A stretch of 64,000 nt of DNA from Anaerobranca gottschalkii DSM 13577 (GTDB lineage Bacteria; Bacillota; Proteinivoracia; Proteinivoracales; Proteinivoracaceae), in contig NZ_FOIF01000003.1 of assembly GCF_900111575.1 (NCBI RefSeq), positions 1 through 64,000 on the forward strand, written 5' to 3'. Shown here one piece after another: positions 18,601 through 28,658 of the stretch (its first letter is position 1; each line of letters starts with the position of its first letter). The translations under genes were made by a program, and so were the position numbers. The notes under the pieces are model-generated. The model was not told where the DNA came from and made no database searches. It saw nothing but the letters and a program-made list of their open reading frames with translations.

Positions 18601-18693
18601 ATTAATAATCATTTCCCCTTGAAAAAATTCATTAAAAAGGTTAATCTATAATATAAAGGATAGAAAATGGAGTTAAAGAAAGGAATTGATACA

Positions 18694-19896
18694 ATGAAAT
18701 TCAGTACTTTACCGCCTAAAGGCACCTTTGATGTATTGCCCAATGATATGGAGTTAAGAAACTATGTTAAAGATGTTATTCGCCATACATATATTTCTAG
18801 GGGGTTTAATGAAATAGAGACCCCTATGTTGGAAAATATCGACCTCATGACTAATAGTGATGGGGGAGAAAATTTGAGATTAATTTTTAAGATCCTTAAA
18901 AGGGGCGAAAAACTAGAACTTGGGGAAGGAGTAAATCCCGATGATCTTTGCGATCTTGCCTTAAGATTTGATTTAACTCTACCCCTTAGCAGGTATTATG
19001 CTAAAAATCGCAATGAACTAGAAAATCCCTTTAAAGCCTTTCAAATGGGTTATGTTTTCAGGGCAGAGAGACCTCAAAAGGGAAGATATAGGCAATTTAT
19101 TCAATCAGATATCGACATTATTGGTGATGATAGTATTTTTGCGGAAATTACTATTTTAAAAACTGTGGCTTTAGCTTTAGGAAAATTAGGATTTAGTAAT
19201 TCTAGAATAAAGATCAATGACCGCCGTTTACTTAGAGAAATTATAGAAGCGGTAGGTTTAGATGAAATCTTTGAGACAGTATGTATTTCCTTAGACAAAT
19301 TAGATAAAATTGGAGAACAAGGGGTAAAGGAAGAACTAATAGGTAAAGGGGTTTCTTCTGAAAAAGTAGAGATATTGTTAACTACATTGACCAATTTGAA
19401 AACTAAAGGTCTACAATCCTTTGACAGTATCTATGCTAAAGAATTAGCTCAAATTATCGAAGCTGTAGGAAGGGATTATAATATAGAATTTGAACCATCT
19501 TTGGTTAGGGGAATGGGTTATTATACAGGGCCTATTTTCGAAATAGTTAGTGATGAATTTGGTAGTTCTATTGCCGGTGGTGGAAGATATGATAATCTTT
19601 TAACCAAGTTTCAGAAGGAATCTATTCCCGCTGTAGGGATGTCCATAGGTTTTGAGAGGATTATTCAAATTTTAAAAGATAGGGGATTCCAAATTCCAGG
19701 AAAAGGTAAGAAAGTAGCTATTTTAGTCGGCGAATATGAAAAACTGGAAAAAGCTGAAGAGTTAGCCCAAAAGTATATAGAAGAGGGTCATATAGCATCT
19801 ATATTTTCAATAGTAGGTGTTAATCCTAATAAAATTTCAAAAAAAATTAGCGCCTTTACCAAACAAGGATTTCATGATGTAATTGTAGTCCAATAA
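18694..19896 (+). CDS. hisS: Histidine--tRNA ligase, short divergent form
   Basis: This class II aminoacyl-tRNA synthetase charges tRNA-His. Motif 1 region GTFDVLP and EIETPMLENIDLM, motif 2 FRAERPQKGRYRQFIQSDID, the histidine motif RGMGYYTGPIFEI, SIAGGGRYDNL and motif 3 GMSIGFERI are all present. The C-terminal anticodon-binding domain is recognisable (KKVAILVGEYEKLEKAEELA) but ends abruptly at HDVIVVQ, lacking the last strand-helix of usual HisRS, so the protein is about 400 rather than 420-430 residues. The catalytic motifs argue against HisZ. ATG at 18694 is chosen; ATG at 18667 also has an AAAGGA site. It stands alone, not in a his operon. Confidence 0.85.
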   Translation: MKFSTLPPKGTFDVLPNDMELRNYVKDVIRHTYISRGFNEIETPMLENIDLMTNSDGGENLRLIFKILKRGEKLELGEGVNPDDLCDLALRFDLTLPLSRYYAKNRNELENPFKAFQMGYVFRAERPQKGRYRQFIQSDIDIIGDDSIFAEITILKTVALALGKLGFSNSRIKINDRRLLREIIEAVGLDEIFETVCISLDKLDKIGEQGVKEELIGKGVSSEKVEILLTTLTNLKTKGLQSFDSIYAKELAQIIEAVGRDYNIEFEPSLVRGMGYYTGPIFEIVSDEFGSSIAGGGRYDNLLTKFQKESIPAVGMSIGFERIIQILKDRGFQIPGKGKKVAILVGEYEKLEKAEELAQKYIEEGHIASIFSIVGVNPNKISKKISAFTKQGFHDVIVVQ

Positions 19897-19908
19897 GTTG
19901 AAATAATA

Positions 19909-19937
19909 TAAGCCCAAACTATTGGGCTTATAATTTT
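19909..19937. terminator. Bidirectional terminator between hisS and fprA
   Basis: ATAAGCCCAA and TTGGGCTTAT form a 10-bp stem with T-rich sequence on both outer sides, serving the two convergent genes. Confidence 0.8.
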
Positions 19938-19952
19938 AATTAAACTTTAATT

Positions 19953-21143
19953 TTAAGATTTGAGTTTATCTGCCATAAGTTTACCTAATTCCCTTAGCTT
20001 TTCTAAATCTTCTTCCTTAGGAGAACTTTTAACTTCAACACTTTGACCTACAAGCTCCATACCACTTTTTTCAGCAAATTTTTCTAGATTACTTACACCG
20101 CCGCCATTCCAGCTATAATTTCCAAATAGGGCTAGTAATCTATTTTTTACCCCTAATTGTAGTAATTTAGTTGTCAGGTTCTCAATGGGGGGAAACATCC
20201 CGTTGTTGTAAGCACAGCTTCCAATTATTAATCCTCTGTATTTCCATATATCCCTTAAAATATAGGAGAGATGTGTTTTAGAAGAATCGTAAATTTTTAC
20301 ATCTTCTATCCCATGTTTAACTAAAGATTGACCTATGGTCTCTGCCATTTTAGCGGTATTGCCATACATGCTACCATAGACAATGACTACACCTTTATCA
20401 CTTTCACATAAACTCCACTTATTGTAGAGGGAAATAACTTTTTGGGGATTGGTTCGCCAAATTGGGCCATGGGAAGGGCAGATACATTTAATTTCCAGAG
20501 AAGAAAGTTTCTTTAAAGCATTTTGAACAGGAACTCCGTATTTCCCTACGATATTGGAATAATAACGGCGCATTTCTTCTTCAAAGAAGACTAAATGGAG
20601 TTGATCATCGAAAATTCCGCCATCTAGTGAGCCAAAACTACCGAAGGCGTCATTGGAAAATAAAGTTTTAGTAGTTTCTTCATAGGTGACCATGGATTCT
20701 GGCCAGTGGACCATTGGTATAGGGTAAAACTTAAGTTTATAGTTACCCAGTACCAATTCATCCCCCTCTTTTACCAAATGTAAATTGTCTTCTAGCTGGT
20801 AAAAATTTTTCAGGATATCTAGGGTTTTGTTATTAACTACTATCTTGATATCAGGAAAATTCCTAACTAATGTTGGGATAACCCCTGAATGATCTGGTTC
20901 CATGTGGTTAACTATCAAATAATCTATTTTCCTATCTTTTATGATACTCTGGATTTTTTTTAAATAATATTCGTAATTTCCTTCAGCTACTGTATCAATT
21001 AATGCTACCTTTTCATCACAAATTAGGTATGAATTATAAGAAACACCATGTTCTAAAGGCCAGAGGTTTTCAAATAGTTCTAACCTTTTATCATTTATTC
21101 CTACCCAATAAATATTTTTTTGAATTTCCACACAGTTATACAT
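19953..21143 (-). CDS. fprA: A-type flavodiiron protein (oxygen/NO reductase)
   Basis: This 396-residue cytosolic enzyme reduces O2 to water (and in some family members NO to N2O), protecting anaerobes. The N-terminal metallo-beta-lactamase-like domain (about 1-250) has the diiron ligands in NHMEPDHSG and further His/Asp in HWPESM and FSNDAFGSFG and CPSHGPIW. The C-terminal flavodoxin domain has the FMN loop VIVYGSMYGNTAKMAE and the SCAYNNGMFP loop. AGGAGG precedes ATG. It is monocistronic. No rubredoxin or rubrerythrin partner is adjacent. Confidence 0.94.
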   Translation of the reverse strand: MYNCVEIQKNIYWVGINDKRLELFENLWPLEHGVSYNSYLICDEKVALIDTVAEGNYEYYLKKIQSIIKDRKIDYLIVNHMEPDHSGVIPTLVRNFPDIKIVVNNKTLDILKNFYQLEDNLHLVKEGDELVLGNYKLKFYPIPMVHWPESMVTYEETTKTLFSNDAFGSFGSLDGGIFDDQLHLVFFEEEMRRYYSNIVGKYGVPVQNALKKLSSLEIKCICPSHGPIWRTNPQKVISLYNKWSLCESDKGVVIVYGSMYGNTAKMAETIGQSLVKHGIEDVKIYDSSKTHLSYILRDIWKYRGLIIGSCAYNNGMFPPIENLTTKLLQLGVKNRLLALFGNYSWNGGGVSNLEKFAEKSGMELVGQSVEVKSSPKEEDLEKLRELGKLMADKLKS

Positions 21144-21188
21144 GTTCTACCTCCTAAGTCAACTAGTAATTATTCTTACTTACTAAAC

Positions 21189-21216
21189 ATTATATATTAA
21201 TTTTTCCAAATTACAA
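21189..21216 (-). promoter_or_regulatory. SigA-type promoter for fprA
   Basis: On the minus strand TTGTAA (21216-21211), a 16-base spacer and TATAAT (21194-21189). It lies in the 127-base divergent gap to addB. Confidence 0.6.
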
Positions 21217-21270
21217 GGTTAAATATTATTGTTTTCACTAAATTTAATATAAGGGAGAAGGGGTGTTAAA

Positions 21271-24150
21271 ATGTCTGATTTTAAAGTTTATCTGTCACCA
21301 CTAAAAGAAATTGCTTGCCAAGATCGTTTAAAAGCTTATTATCATCGGCAAAAAAAGATAGGGAAGGCCATTTATTATCTCTTACCTTCATCTAAATGGT
21401 TACAAGAGGGTAGGAAAAGACAGCCGGGCTTAGCTTTTAAAACCTTTGACGATATCGCTGATCTAATATTAAAAAAAGCTAATATAGAATATATTCCCGT
21501 ATCGGAAGGGGAAAGGGATCTATTTTTTCAACAATTGTTGTTGGAAGAAAATGTAACAAATAGTCTCTATAAAGCAAGGGGGTACTCCCAAACCTATGGT
21601 CAGTTAAAAAGGCTAGGTTTAACAATAGAGGATTTGCCAGCTAATTTAAGGGAATTAAAAAGGTATTTAAAACAATATGAAGAACACTGGGTAATAGAGA
21701 GAAAACTTTTAGATCCGGAAAATCGCTTTCATCAAGCCTTTAATATTCAAGGAATAGAATTACCTTTAGGTGAAGTTATAGTAGACGGCTATATCGATTT
21801 TAGTCCTTTACAATACGGTATGCTCAAAGGATTAATTAAATTAGGAATAAATACATCTATTTACATTCCAGCGGTGGAAAGTGAAATTGTAGAGGAAACT
21901 TTAAAAAACTTAAGAGAGATAGGGTTTACTTTAGAAAGTACTCAATATCCAGAGAAAAAAGAACCCCAGATTTCTATAATGAAAGGTGTCACCATTGAAG
22001 AGGAAATCCATGGGGTGTTAGATGATATAGCTGTTAAAGTTAATGAAGGAAAGACAAATGAAAGTATTGGTATAGTTTTTGCTGATGATAGTTATTTATC
22101 GATGTTACAGAGGATTTGCCCCCAGTATAAATTACAATTGGCAATACCGAAAAAATCTACAGTTTTAGAGTCTAACCTTTTTAAAACAATTAGCCTTATC
22201 TTAAGGGAAAATCCTTTTTCTAGTAAATGGGAAAAATTAGGGTTAGTAGACAACCTCTATCAATTATTATTTAAAAAGAGAGAGGATTATTTACTGGCTA
22301 AAGAAAAGTATTTAAAGAATTATACCATAGATAAAGATATAGATGAGAGATTAAAGGTTCTTGTAGAATTTCGGAAAAAACTAGATAAAAGCTTACCTTT
22401 AGTAGAAATGATATCCCTATTATCCCAATATTTAAAAGAATTAAATTTAGTTAACCATTGGAAAGAATGTTTCAAAAGGGAAACAGATACCAGAGTTTTA
22501 CAAAAGATCAGGTTTGAATGGCTGGCTTATCAAACTATCGTAAATACTTTAAAGGAAAAAGGGGATATGTTAAAAAGTAAAGGTTTACAAAACTTAGTAA
22601 TAAATTTAAATATTTTTATATTATGGTTAAGTGAGCTTTTTAGGGACAAAAGTATTTATTTAGAAAGGACCCCAGCTAAAGGGATACAGGTTTACAATTT
22701 TAGGGAAGTTCCATTATTCCGTGGAGATACCCTCTATGTAATGGGAATGAATGAAGGGGTATTCCCTAAAAATTATCGATTAGCAGGCTATTTAAATGAA
22801 AAGGATTTGGATATTGAACAAATTTATGGTGCCCCAACTAGAAGTACTTTAAAGAAAAAGGATCAGGGAAGTTTTATGCAATTGTTTTATTTAGTAGATA
22901 ATCTCACTTTTTCTTATGTCTGTGGTTTTGATCCGGAAAATGAATTACAGCCTTCCCCATTTATCGAACAGTATTGTAAAGAATGTAGTAATGTTAAAAG
23001 ACTTACAGCAGAGGCTAGGTATAAGAGGGAGAGGATATTATATAAAGAACAAAGTTTAGAACAAGGAGCTTTTATGTTGGGGTTAGGGAAAAATGTTGAA
23101 AATGCCCCTGAAGAATATCTAAATATCCAAAAGCATTTGGAATACTTACTAAAGGGTGAAGAATTTTTAAATGGGGATTTAACCGGTGAAAGGCACCCCA
23201 AAATAGCTGTAACGGCCTTAGAACAATACAGCCAATGTCCTTTTAAATATGGAGTAGAGCGGCTACTGAAAATTAAAGAACCATTGGCAAAAAGGGAAAA
23301 AATTAGCCCTTTAATGACAGGAACTATGTTCCACAAAATAATAGAAGAATTTTATAGGACCTTAGGTGTGTTAGACAAACCTTTTTCAACCTTAGATGTA
23401 GATAAGTTGGATGGCGGGGAAGATATCTTATTAAAGATCTTTGAAGGTTACTGGCAGGAAATAGAAAAAGAACATGGAGATATTCCCTCCTATTATTTAG
23501 AACTGGAAAAGGAAAAGTGGGCAAAAAACCTAAAAAATTGGTGGAAATGGGAAAGAAAATTATTTTTCCAATCCCCAGAAAATAATCAGTTGAGAATTTT
23601 TAAGTTTGAGGAAGAAGTAGAATTTCCTTTCCAATTAGAAGATGGGGAAATAATTAACTTAACGGGTAAAATTGATAGGATCGATGTAGATGAAAAGGGT
23701 TTTGTTATCTATGATTATAAAACCGGTAGAGCTTCTTTAAAGGATGAAGAAATATTTAAAGGTTTAAAACTTCAAATTCCCCTTTATATCTATATCTTAG
23801 AACAAAAAATTAAGGGTGGGGAATATGAAGAATTGTCCGATAAACTTTTACCTTATGGTGCAGGCTATATTTCAATAAAAGAGTTAGGTAATTTAAATAA
23901 AGGATTTTGGAAGGCTGAATTATATAATGAAGGAAAGTTTGGCTTAACTAATAATATGACAGAAAGGAATTTTAGAGATGGGGAAAGTTTAATAACAGAA
24001 TACAACTTGAAGGAAAAAATTAAAGAATTATGGGAAAGGATAGGTTATGACTATTCGGTAAAACCTCTACAATGCTATGATTCCTGTATTTATAAAAACC
24101 TTTGTCGAGTAACCGATGATTTGAAGGAGGAGGGGGAAAATGGAGTTTAA
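21271..24150 (+). CDS. addB: AddB-type helicase/nuclease subunit
   Basis: This is the B subunit of the AddAB double-strand-break resection complex, 959 residues against nearly 1170 in Bacillus. The N-terminal helicase-like region (VYLSPLKEIACQDRLKAYY) has no Walker A, as in RexB-type subunits. The C-terminal RecB-family nuclease has GKIDRIDVDEKGFVIYDYKTG (Asp and DYK near residues 800-815). Four cysteines, one in QYSQCPFKYG (about 655) and three in CYDSCIYKNLC (about 934-944), fit the iron-sulphur staple of AddB. The end overlaps addA by 11 bases, which implies coupled translation. Confidence 0.92.
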   Translation: MSDFKVYLSPLKEIACQDRLKAYYHRQKKIGKAIYYLLPSSKWLQEGRKRQPGLAFKTFDDIADLILKKANIEYIPVSEGERDLFFQQLLLEENVTNSLYKARGYSQTYGQLKRLGLTIEDLPANLRELKRYLKQYEEHWVIERKLLDPENRFHQAFNIQGIELPLGEVIVDGYIDFSPLQYGMLKGLIKLGINTSIYIPAVESEIVEETLKNLREIGFTLESTQYPEKKEPQISIMKGVTIEEEIHGVLDDIAVKVNEGKTNESIGIVFADDSYLSMLQRICPQYKLQLAIPKKSTVLESNLFKTISLILRENPFSSKWEKLGLVDNLYQLLFKKREDYLLAKEKYLKNYTIDKDIDERLKVLVEFRKKLDKSLPLVEMISLLSQYLKELNLVNHWKECFKRETDTRVLQKIRFEWLAYQTIVNTLKEKGDMLKSKGLQNLVINLNIFILWLSELFRDKSIYLERTPAKGIQVYNFREVPLFRGDTLYVMGMNEGVFPKNYRLAGYLNEKDLDIEQIYGAPTRSTLKKKDQGSFMQLFYLVDNLTFSYVCGFDPENELQPSPFIEQYCKECSNVKRLTAEARYKRERILYKEQSLEQGAFMLGLGKNVENAPEEYLNIQKHLEYLLKGEEFLNGDLTGERHPKIAVTALEQYSQCPFKYGVERLLKIKEPLAKREKISPLMTGTMFHKIIEEFYRTLGVLDKPFSTLDVDKLDGGEDILLKIFEGYWQEIEKEHGDIPSYYLELEKEKWAKNLKNWWKWERKLFFQSPENNQLRIFKFEEEVEFPFQLEDGEIINLTGKIDRIDVDEKGFVIYDYKTGRASLKDEEIFKGLKLQIPLYIYILEQKIKGGEYEELSDKLLPYGAGYISIKELGNLNKGFWKAELYNEGKFGLTNNMTERNFRDGESLITEYNLKEKIKELWERIGYDYSVKPLQCYDSCIYKNLCRVTDDLKEEGENGV

Positions 24151-27100
24151 TCCTGAACAAAAACAGGCTATAGAAAGCAAAAAAAGGCAAATTTTGATTT
24201 CAGCAGGAGCTGGTTCTGGTAAAACCAGGGTATTAACAGAGAGGTTTTTTTACCTTTGTAATAAAAAGTTAGAAGAAAAGCTATCAGGGAAGGAAGAGCC
24301 TATTGGAGCAGAGGTAAAGGAAATTGTGGCAATTACCTTTACAGAAAAAGCAGCAAGGGAGATGAAAACGAGAATAGGTAAAAGGATTACCAAAGAGTTG
24401 GAAGAAGTGGCAAAATGGCCGGAAGGTAAGGAAAAGGAAATAGCTTTAAGTTTTTGGCAAAAACAAAAGGAAGAATTGGATTTTAGTATAATTACAACCT
24501 TCCATAGTTTTTGTTATAAACTCCTACAGAACTTTGCCTTTAATGCCCAGCTGCCTCCAACATTTACTCTATTAGATCAAAGGGGAAGTAAATTGCTGAA
24601 AAATAGGGTGTTTAACGATTTGCTGGAGAAGGAAAGTAATTTCAAAAAGTGGAAACCGTTGTTTTCCTATTATAATAAAGATGCAATTAAAAAATGGGTA
24701 ATTGCATTTTATGAGCAAATTGGTGAAAATCCCCAATATGATGTAGAAGGATTTTGTGAAAAAATAACTTCCCCAAATTTCTTAGATTTTCAATGGCAAA
24801 TGTTAATAGAATTTAAAAGAAATTTATTAACGGACTTTTATCAAAGGGCTGAGGATTGTATAAAGGATTTTCCACCGATTAATTCTGTTACTGGAACACT
24901 TAAAAAATATTTTTGGAATTTAAAAAACCATATTGAAAAAGTAGATCCAAATAAATTACATCCCGATGAATGCTATCAATTATTATTAGAAGTAATGCCT
25001 TCTAGAAAAAATCAGAATTGGCTAAATTCAGCTCCAGACTTTTATGAATTTTATGAAGGAGTTTTCAAGGATCTAAAAGGATCATGGAAGGAATATGGGA
25101 AATATGAGCTAAAAGAGGAAAATAAGAAGGAAATAATAGAAATAATAGAACTTTTTACAGATTTACTTTCTTCCTTTGCTAAAGAATATAATTTGCGAAA
25201 AGAAGAAGGTGGAATTTTAGATTTTTCAGATTTACAAAAAAGGGCTATTGCTCTATTAGGGGAAGAGGAAGAGGTCAGAAAATGGTGTAGGAAAAATTAC
25301 AAACATATAATGATTGATGAATTTCAAGACACAAATCTTTTACAGCTGAAAATGTTGGAATACATCGATCCCCAATACCGATTTATAGTAGGGGATGGAA
25401 AACAATCGATTTACCGTTTTAGAGGTGCCGATGTCACTATAATGAACTCCCTACAAGAGAGTTGGCAAGGTAATGAACATACAGATATAATCCAAATGGG
25501 GCGTAATTATCGGAACTGTGATGGAATTATTGGCTTTGTCAATGAATTATTTAAAACTTTATTAGTTAAAGATAAATCCTCTAATTACTCAAAATACTAT
25601 ATAGAATATCAGCCCCTAATCAGTAATAGGGTAGAGGAATTTGAAAAACTGCCAAATAAAAAAGTTGAATTATTGATCCTTAACCAGGAAAATGGAGAAG
25701 ATACAGAATATGATTTACTAGCCCAGAAAATTTTGGAGTTGGTTAATACAGGACCAGAGTTAGTTAAAGAAGATAAGATTTGGCGGAAACCTAATTGGCG
25801 GGATATCGCAATATTAATTCAAGGAAGGACCCAGTTGTCTTTACTTCAAAGGAAACTTAGAGAAAGGAATATCCCATACTACGTCCACGGAGGTATAGGT
25901 TTTTTTAACAAAAGTGAAGTACAAGAATATCTCAACATCTTGAGATTTATCAATAGACCTTGGGAAGAACTCTATATTTTAGCTTTACTTAGAGGCCCTT
26001 TATTTAGGATGAGGATGGAGGACTTTTTCTACCTTAAAAATCATATTCCAAAGGATCAAAGCCTTGCTACTTATATACTAACTGGGGTATTTAGCAAAGA
26101 TGAAAAACTAAACAAGGATATAAAAGAAAAGTTGACGGCTTTTTATCAGATGTTTACTAAATATGTGCCCTTTTATTTACAGGCAGATGTAAAGGAAGCT
26201 TTATTAGAAATTTTTGAGTACAGTGGTTTAAAGAGGGTTTTACTACTCCAACCTAATTCTTTACAGTCAATAAAAAATGTAGAGAAATTGATAGATATAA
26301 TGGTAGAACAAAAAACTTATTCATTAGAACAACTTTTGGAAAATGTGGATATATTAGCTAGTCTAAGTGATAAAGAAGGGGAAGCAGAAGGGGAGATTCC
26401 TGAAGGTAATATGGTAACAATTATGACAGTCCATGGTTCAAAGGGTTTAGAGTTTCCAGTAGTATTTCTACCTGGCCTTAATCAAAAAGGACAAAGTGAT
26501 AGCACAAGGATAAAATACGATGAAGAGCATTTACTTGTTTTAAAATATAGGGATAAAGATGAAGAGGAAAATTATACCCCTTGTTTTAAAGTTGTCAGTA
26601 AAAAGGAAACATTAGCTGATATAGAGGAATCTAAAAGGTTATTTTATGTTGCACTTACCAGGGCAAGGGATTATTTAGTAATGACATCCCATATTAAAAA
26701 GGATATTACCGAAGATATAAAGGATATAGTTCAAGAAGGGACTAAAAACTCTTGGTACAACATGTTATTAGAAGGACTTAAGAAAAACGAAAACCTAAAG
26801 GACTATATTCGGATTAAAAATTTTACAGGAGTTCCTAAAACTGATGGGGAAACTTTAGAAAAAGAATCATTTTACATGAAGTTGGATATACAAGATTGGG
26901 AAATTCCCCTTACCTTTTCCGTTTCAGAAGTTATGATGTTTATCAACGATCCCGTTAAATATTATGATTACTATATTGTTAAAATAGATCCGACTTTTTT
27001 TGATGAAGGTATAGAAAAATATAATAGTGAAAATGAATTTTTAGCTGGGATGAAATTTGGTACTTTAGTTCACAGGGTTTGTGAGTTATACGACCAAGGG

Positions 27101-27598
27101 TATAGTGAAGAAGAAGCGGTAGAATTAGTATTAGAAGGAATTGATGAGCCCTGGGTAGACAAAGGGGAATTGGAAAGGGAAATTCTAAAGCTATTAGAAA
27201 AATATAAAGAAATCGGAAATATAGAGATAGGGGAACATGTGGCCAGTGAATGGAGTTTTACAACCGAACTAGCTGGAGCTTATATAGTAGGGGAAATAGA
27301 TAAAATTTATTTAAAGAATGGGAAATACCATCTCTTAGATTTAAAAACAAATGTAATTAATAATCTAGAAGAACAAATAGAAAGATATTTACCCCAAATT
27401 TATCTTTACAAAATGGCCTTTGAAAGGGAATTTGGTGGAATTGTAGAAAATGTATCCTTATTATTTTTAAGAGAAGGAATAAAGGGGTTAAAAACTATCG
27501 CTACAGATGTTAACTATGGACAAAAAATCGAAGAAGCTATTAAAAAGATGATTGCCCTAAAAAAATCAGGGGCTGGAAGGGATGAATGGAGGGTTTAA
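24140..27598 (+). CDS. addA: AddA ATP-dependent helicase/nuclease
   Basis: This is the UvrD-like helicase and second nuclease of the AddAB complex, 1152 residues. Motifs in order: Q-motif FNPEQKQAIE, Walker A SAGAGSGKTRVLTERF (about 19), ITTFHSFC, Walker B IMIDEFQDTN, GDGKQSIYRFRGAD, MTVHGSKGLEFPVVF and LFYVALTRARDYL. The C-terminal nuclease carries GEIDKIYLKNGKYHLLDLKTN (about 1050-1070). GGAGG precedes the ATG, which lies inside the end of addB. Together they process broken ends for RecA in recombination. Confidence 0.95.
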   Translation: MEFNPEQKQAIESKKRQILISAGAGSGKTRVLTERFFYLCNKKLEEKLSGKEEPIGAEVKEIVAITFTEKAAREMKTRIGKRITKELEEVAKWPEGKEKEIALSFWQKQKEELDFSIITTFHSFCYKLLQNFAFNAQLPPTFTLLDQRGSKLLKNRVFNDLLEKESNFKKWKPLFSYYNKDAIKKWVIAFYEQIGENPQYDVEGFCEKITSPNFLDFQWQMLIEFKRNLLTDFYQRAEDCIKDFPPINSVTGTLKKYFWNLKNHIEKVDPNKLHPDECYQLLLEVMPSRKNQNWLNSAPDFYEFYEGVFKDLKGSWKEYGKYELKEENKKEIIEIIELFTDLLSSFAKEYNLRKEEGGILDFSDLQKRAIALLGEEEEVRKWCRKNYKHIMIDEFQDTNLLQLKMLEYIDPQYRFIVGDGKQSIYRFRGADVTIMNSLQESWQGNEHTDIIQMGRNYRNCDGIIGFVNELFKTLLVKDKSSNYSKYYIEYQPLISNRVEEFEKLPNKKVELLILNQENGEDTEYDLLAQKILELVNTGPELVKEDKIWRKPNWRDIAILIQGRTQLSLLQRKLRERNIPYYVHGGIGFFNKSEVQEYLNILRFINRPWEELYILALLRGPLFRMRMEDFFYLKNHIPKDQSLATYILTGVFSKDEKLNKDIKEKLTAFYQMFTKYVPFYLQADVKEALLEIFEYSGLKRVLLLQPNSLQSIKNVEKLIDIMVEQKTYSLEQLLENVDILASLSDKEGEAEGEIPEGNMVTIMTVHGSKGLEFPVVFLPGLNQKGQSDSTRIKYDEEHLLVLKYRDKDEEENYTPCFKVVSKKETLADIEESKRLFYVALTRARDYLVMTSHIKKDITEDIKDIVQEGTKNSWYNMLLEGLKKNENLKDYIRIKNFTGVPKTDGETLEKESFYMKLDIQDWEIPLTFSVSEVMMFINDPVKYYDYYIVKIDPTFFDEGIEKYNSENEFLAGMKFGTLVHRVCELYDQGYSEEEAVELVLEGIDEPWVDKGELEREILKLLEKYKEIGNIEIGEHVASEWSFTTELAGAYIVGEIDKIYLKNGKYHLLDLKTNVINNLEEQIERYLPQIYLYKMAFEREFGGIVENVSLLFLREGIKGLKTIATDVNYGQKIEEAIKKMIALKKSGAGRDEWRV

Positions 27599-27600
27599 AA

Positions 27601-28485
27601 GTGTTATATGGAGGAATAGAAGCTGGTGGGACAAAATTTATTTGCGCAGTAGCAGATGAAAATAAAAAAATCTTGGATAAAATTCAATTACCAACACTAG
27701 AACCTGAGATTACACTAAGTAAAGTAATAGAATATTTTAGGAAATTTAAGCTCAAATCTTTAGGTATAGGTTGTTTTGGTCCGATTGATATTAATCCAGC
27801 AAGTAAAACTTTTGGGTTTATTACTAATACTCCTAAACTTCCTTGGAGAAATTATCCAATAGTAAATAAATTAAAGGCTACATTAAATTTACCTATCGGA
27901 TTTAATACAGATGTAAATGCCGCTGCATTAGCTGAAGCATGTTTAGGTGGGGCAAAGGGTTTGGATAGCTGTTTATATATCACTGTAGGAACGGGAATAG
28001 GTGCAGGAGCGATTGTCCATGGTAAAATACTGCAAGGATTATGCCATCCTGAAATGGGGCATATCCTTATCAGAAGACATGAAATGGATAATTATAAAGG
28101 AAAATGTCCTTATCATCAAGATTGCTTAGAAGGATTAGCTTCTGGACCTGCAATAGAAGAGAGATGGGGAGAAAAAGGGGTAAACTTAGGAAGTAATGAA
28201 GGAGTTTGGGAATTAGAAAGTTTTTATTTAGCTCAAGCAATAGTACAATATATTTTAATCCTTTCACCAAAGAAAATTATTTTAGGTGGAGGAGTAATGA
28301 GACAAAAGCAAATTTATCCTTTAATTCGTATGAATGTTTTAAAAATCCTTAACAACTATTTGTCTGTACCAGAAATTATAGAACAAATAGATCAATATAT
28401 TATTCCACCGGGTTTAGGAGAAAACTCAGGGATTATTGGAGCAATATTATTAGGGGAGTTAGCATATAAGAATAAAAGTTTTTAG
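27601..28485 (+). CDS. ROK family sugar kinase (fructokinase/mannokinase-like)
   Basis: This 294-residue kinase phosphorylates a hexose at C6 using ATP. It has the ATP loop GGIEAGGTKFICAV, GCFGPIDINPASKTFG, NTDVNAAALAEACLGGAKG, TVGTGIGAGAI and the zinc-site cluster GHILIRRHE...GKCPYHQDCLEGLASGPA. This combination matches the Bacillus fructokinase type, which also accepts mannose. GTG at 27601 is preferred, seven bases after GGAGGG; ATG at 27586 is the alternative. It starts two bases after addA and so shares its transcript, an odd partner, and it is the gene immediately before the mannoside island. Confidence 0.88.
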   Translation: MLYGGIEAGGTKFICAVADENKKILDKIQLPTLEPEITLSKVIEYFRKFKLKSLGIGCFGPIDINPASKTFGFITNTPKLPWRNYPIVNKLKATLNLPIGFNTDVNAAALAEACLGGAKGLDSCLYITVGTGIGAGAIVHGKILQGLCHPEMGHILIRRHEMDNYKGKCPYHQDCLEGLASGPAIEERWGEKGVNLGSNEGVWELESFYLAQAIVQYILILSPKKIILGGGVMRQKQIYPLIRMNVLKILNNYLSVPEIIEQIDQYIIPPGLGENSGIIGAILLGELAYKNKSF

Positions 28486-28496
28486 GAAGCTTAAAT

Positions 28497-28567
28497 AGCA
28501 TTTAGTCAAAAATTTTCCTCATAGGGACATTTAGAGGGGAAACGTATTGACTAAATGCTTTTTTATT
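28497..28567 (+). terminator. Terminator ending the addBA-kinase operon
   Basis: AGCATTTAGTCA (28497-28508) pairs with TGACTAAATGCT (28548-28559), with an inner TTTTCC/GGGGAAA stem, followed by T residues. It marks the left border of the AT-rich island. Confidence 0.8.
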
Positions 28568-28658
28568 TACTCTAAATATATTGGTGAAGAACTATGTCAA
28601 ATCTTTAGTATTATAAAAAAATAAAGCAAATTAATTATAAAATTAAAGTAAAAAATAA

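Noticed and set aside
19953-21143. Metallo-beta-lactamase RNase or hydrolase
   Set aside because: The HxExDH diiron motif plus a complete C-terminal flavodoxin domain identify a flavodiiron protein.
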